A stretch of DNA of 7,297 nt from Alphaproteobacteria bacterium (GTDB lineage: Bacteria > Pseudomonadota > Alphaproteobacteria > Rhizobiales > Devosiaceae), in NCBI GenBank assembly GCA_013152625.1, contig JAADFY010000057.1:1-7297 (forward strand). The letters are read 5' to 3'. A program made the position numbers and the translations under genes. This document shows, in pieces, positions 5,908 to 7,297 of the stretch; positions within the stretch are counted from its first letter, which is position 1; every line of letters begins with the position of its first letter. The notes beneath the pieces were generated by a model. The model saw only the letters and a list, made by a program, of their open reading frames with translations. It was not told the DNA's origin and made no database searches.

Positions 5908-7127
5908 TCTGGTGTTTCTTTCGATGTGATGTCCATGGTGCTCGCGGCGGGTGCGCTTTTGGATTTGCCCGGGCGTTCGGTGACCGATTTGAGCTGACCG
6001 CAGGCGGCAAATATGTCCCGGCCCCGGGGGGTGCGGATGGGCGAGGCATAGCCGGCGATATTGATAATGTCGGCAAACTTTTCAATCCGGGTCCAGGAGG
6101 AACATTCATGGGGGCTGCCCGGCCACGGGTTGAACGGGATGAGATTGATTTTGGCGGGAATATCGTCGAGCAACCGCACCAGTTCGCGGGCATCGGCATC
6201 ACTGTCGTTGATCCCCTTGAGCATGACATACTCAAAGGTGATGCGGCGGGCGTTGGAAGCGCCGGGATAGGTGCGGCAGGCGGCCAGCAGTTCGGCGATG
6301 GGCCATTTTTTGTTGATGGGCACCAGTTCATTGCGCAATTCGTCGCGCACTGCATGCAAGGAGATCGCCAGCATGACCCCGGTTTCGCGGCCCGCCGGCT
6401 CAATGAACGGCACCACCCCCGAAGTCGACAGGGTAACCCGGCGGCGCGAGAGCGAAATGCCATCGCCATCGATCAGAGTCAAAAGGGCCGCTTTGACGTT
6501 TTCGTAGTTATAGAGCGGCTCACCCATGCCCATGAGCACCACATTGGTGATCGCCCGCACGCCGGCCCTGGGCACTAGCCCGTTTTTGGGGCGTTCGCCG
6601 CCGGGCAGGTCACCAAGAACCCGCCGGGCCAGCAACACCTGGGCAATGATCTCGCCGGCGCTTAAATTGCGCACCAGCATCTGGGTGCCGGTAAGGCAAA
6701 AGCTGCAATTAAGGGTACAGCCCACCTGGGAGGAAACGCAAAGGGTACCCCGCCCGGCCTCGGGGATGTAAACCGTCTCCACCTCTACAGGGGGGCGGTT
6801 CGGTGTGTTTTCATCCATAAAGCGCAACAGCCATTTGCGGGTACCGTCCACAGAGACCTGTTCGGAGACCACGTGCGGCCGGGCCAGGGCAAACCGCGCC
6901 GCCATCTCGTGGCGCAGCGGCCCGGACATGTTCGACATGTCCCCAAAGTCATCGACGCCATTTACATAAAGCCAGTTCCACAGCTGGGCGGTCCGCATTT
7001 TTATCTGGCGTTCAGGCACCCCGCACTCGCCAAGCGCTTTGGCCAGCTCGCCCCTGTTGCGCCCCAACAGGTCGGTAAAGCCGCGATCGGGGCTACGGGC
7101 CGGTTTTTGTTCTAAAGCAAGCGCCAT
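5904..7127 (-). CDS. rlmN: Dual-specificity RNA methyltransferase RlmN (23S rRNA A2503 / tRNA A37, C2-methylating)
   Basis: RlmN is a radical-SAM enzyme that methylates C2 of A2503 in 23S rRNA, and of A37 in some tRNAs, in the cytoplasm. Counted from the ATG, the 407-residue protein shows the [4Fe-4S] motif Cys137-X3-Cys141-X2-Cys144 and the two mechanistic cysteines Cys130 and Cys376 (E. coli Cys118 and Cys355). LMGMGEPLYN is at 198-207 and SLHAVRDELRNELVPINKKWP at about 256-276. The N-terminal accessory helical domain (about 15-80) is intact. Residues after 377 form a 30-residue Lys/Ser/Ala-rich tail that is probably disordered. I chose the ATG at 7127-7125. An in-frame TTG at 7139 would add four residues, and neither has a good Shine-Dalgarno sequence. 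The enzyme lacks the changes expected of Cfr, the C8-methylating resistance enzyme, so it is the housekeeping member. It is the first gene of an rlmN-argG unit. Confidence 0.96.
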   Translation of the reverse strand: MALALEQKPARSPDRGFTDLLGRNRGELAKALGECGVPERQIKMRTAQLWNWLYVNGVDDFGDMSNMSGPLRHEMAARFALARPHVVSEQVSVDGTRKWLLRFMDENTPNRPPVEVETVYIPEAGRGTLCVSSQVGCTLNCSFCLTGTQMLVRNLSAGEIIAQVLLARRVLGDLPGGERPKNGLVPRAGVRAITNVVLMGMGEPLYNYENVKAALLTLIDGDGISLSRRRVTLSTSGVVPFIEPAGRETGVMLAISLHAVRDELRNELVPINKKWPIAELLAACRTYPGASNARRITFEYVMLKGINDSDADARELVRLLDDIPAKINLIPFNPWPGSPHECSSWTRIEKFADIINIAGYASPIRTPRGRDIFAACGQLKSVTERPGKSKSAPAASTMDITSKETPE

Positions 7128-7164
7128 GGGAGAGACCAACAGGGTTTATCGGACGGCGCGATGT

Positions 7165-7221
7165 AGCATACCGGCCCCTTGGGTGTAACCCGCAACGTAA
7201 CCGCTCTTAGGGTCCGGACCC
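7165..7221 (-). promoter_or_regulatory. Candidate rlmN control region: weak promoter, direct repeats, palindrome
   Basis: On the minus strand TTGCGG (7195-7190) and TATGCT (7170-7165) with a 19-base spacer are the best promoter-like pair upstream of rlmN; the spacer is longer than ideal. Two GGTTAC hexamers (7202-7197 and 7190-7185 on the minus strand) are repeated 12 bases apart across the -35 side. A perfect 12-base palindrome, GGGTCCGGACCC, lies at 7210-7221, just upstream. The arrangement resembles an activator or repressor site, but I cannot name the regulator. Confidence 0.25.
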
Positions 7222-7297
7222 ATAAACGGAGATGAAATGGTATGAGCCAATTTGTTCACATAACAGGCGCAAGAACGACGGAAACCAAGTGGTTTTC

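Noticed and set aside
5831..6469. 212-residue minus-strand frame overlapping rlmN and argG
   Set aside because: It is a Pro/Ser/Arg-rich shadow in another frame of the same strand; the rlmN frame carries all family motifs there.
5904..7127. Cfr-type antibiotic-resistance methyltransferase
   Set aside because: Length, accessory domain and genomic position beside argG fit housekeeping RlmN, and the protein shows RlmN-like motifs throughout.
7232..7297. Possible plus-strand gene starts at the right edge (ATG at 7232 and 7242)
   Set aside because: GGAG (7228-7231) is immediately next to the first ATG, which is too close, and ten bases from the second. Only 18-22 residues are visible, with no recognisable similarity, so a gene cannot be supported.

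Overview
This window reads as ordinary chromosomal DNA of an alphaproteobacterium, most likely in or near the Hyphomicrobiales (rhizobial group). That placement rests on remembered family resemblance: a short rhizobial-type nucleosidase, a potassium-independent proton-pumping pyrophosphatase, an rlmN-argG gene pair, and moderately high GC with C/G-rich third codon positions. No database search was run. I see no mobile element, CRISPR array, rRNA or tRNA, and no clear sign of horizontal transfer.

Layout. Positions 1-341 are non-coding as far as I can tell. They hold three successive hairpins, the last a textbook intrinsic terminator (229-265). A small YggT-family membrane protein follows (342-632). 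A 207-base gap then contains an inverted repeat, a weak promoter and an imperfect palindrome that could be an operator. Next come hppA, a full-length membrane pyrophosphatase (840-2966), and a very strong terminator (2992-3024). A second plus-strand unit starts just after it: an alpha/beta hydrolase (3071-4027) overlapping by 11 bases a nucleosidase of the MTA/SAH nucleosidase family with a TTG start (4017-4652). A convergent minus-strand unit fills the right side: rlmN (start about 7127, stop 5904) followed by argG (5907-4678), joined by a 4-base ATGA overlap. The last 170 bases (7128-7297) are the rlmN upstream region, with a perfect 12-base palindrome and a pair of direct repeats.

How the genes fit together. 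HppA uses PPi hydrolysis to pump protons; ArgG releases PPi. RlmN spends two S-adenosylmethionines per methylation and releases S-adenosylhomocysteine and 5'-deoxyadenosine, both known substrates of classical MTA/SAH nucleosidases. These are plausible metabolic links between neighbours, but the genes lie in separate, partly opposed transcription units, so a functional system is only an inference. I looked for an unusual or undescribed system and did not find a convincing one. The best leads are the atypical adenine-pocket motif of the nucleosidase and the structured non-coding segments at 154-265, 720-743 and 7185-7221.
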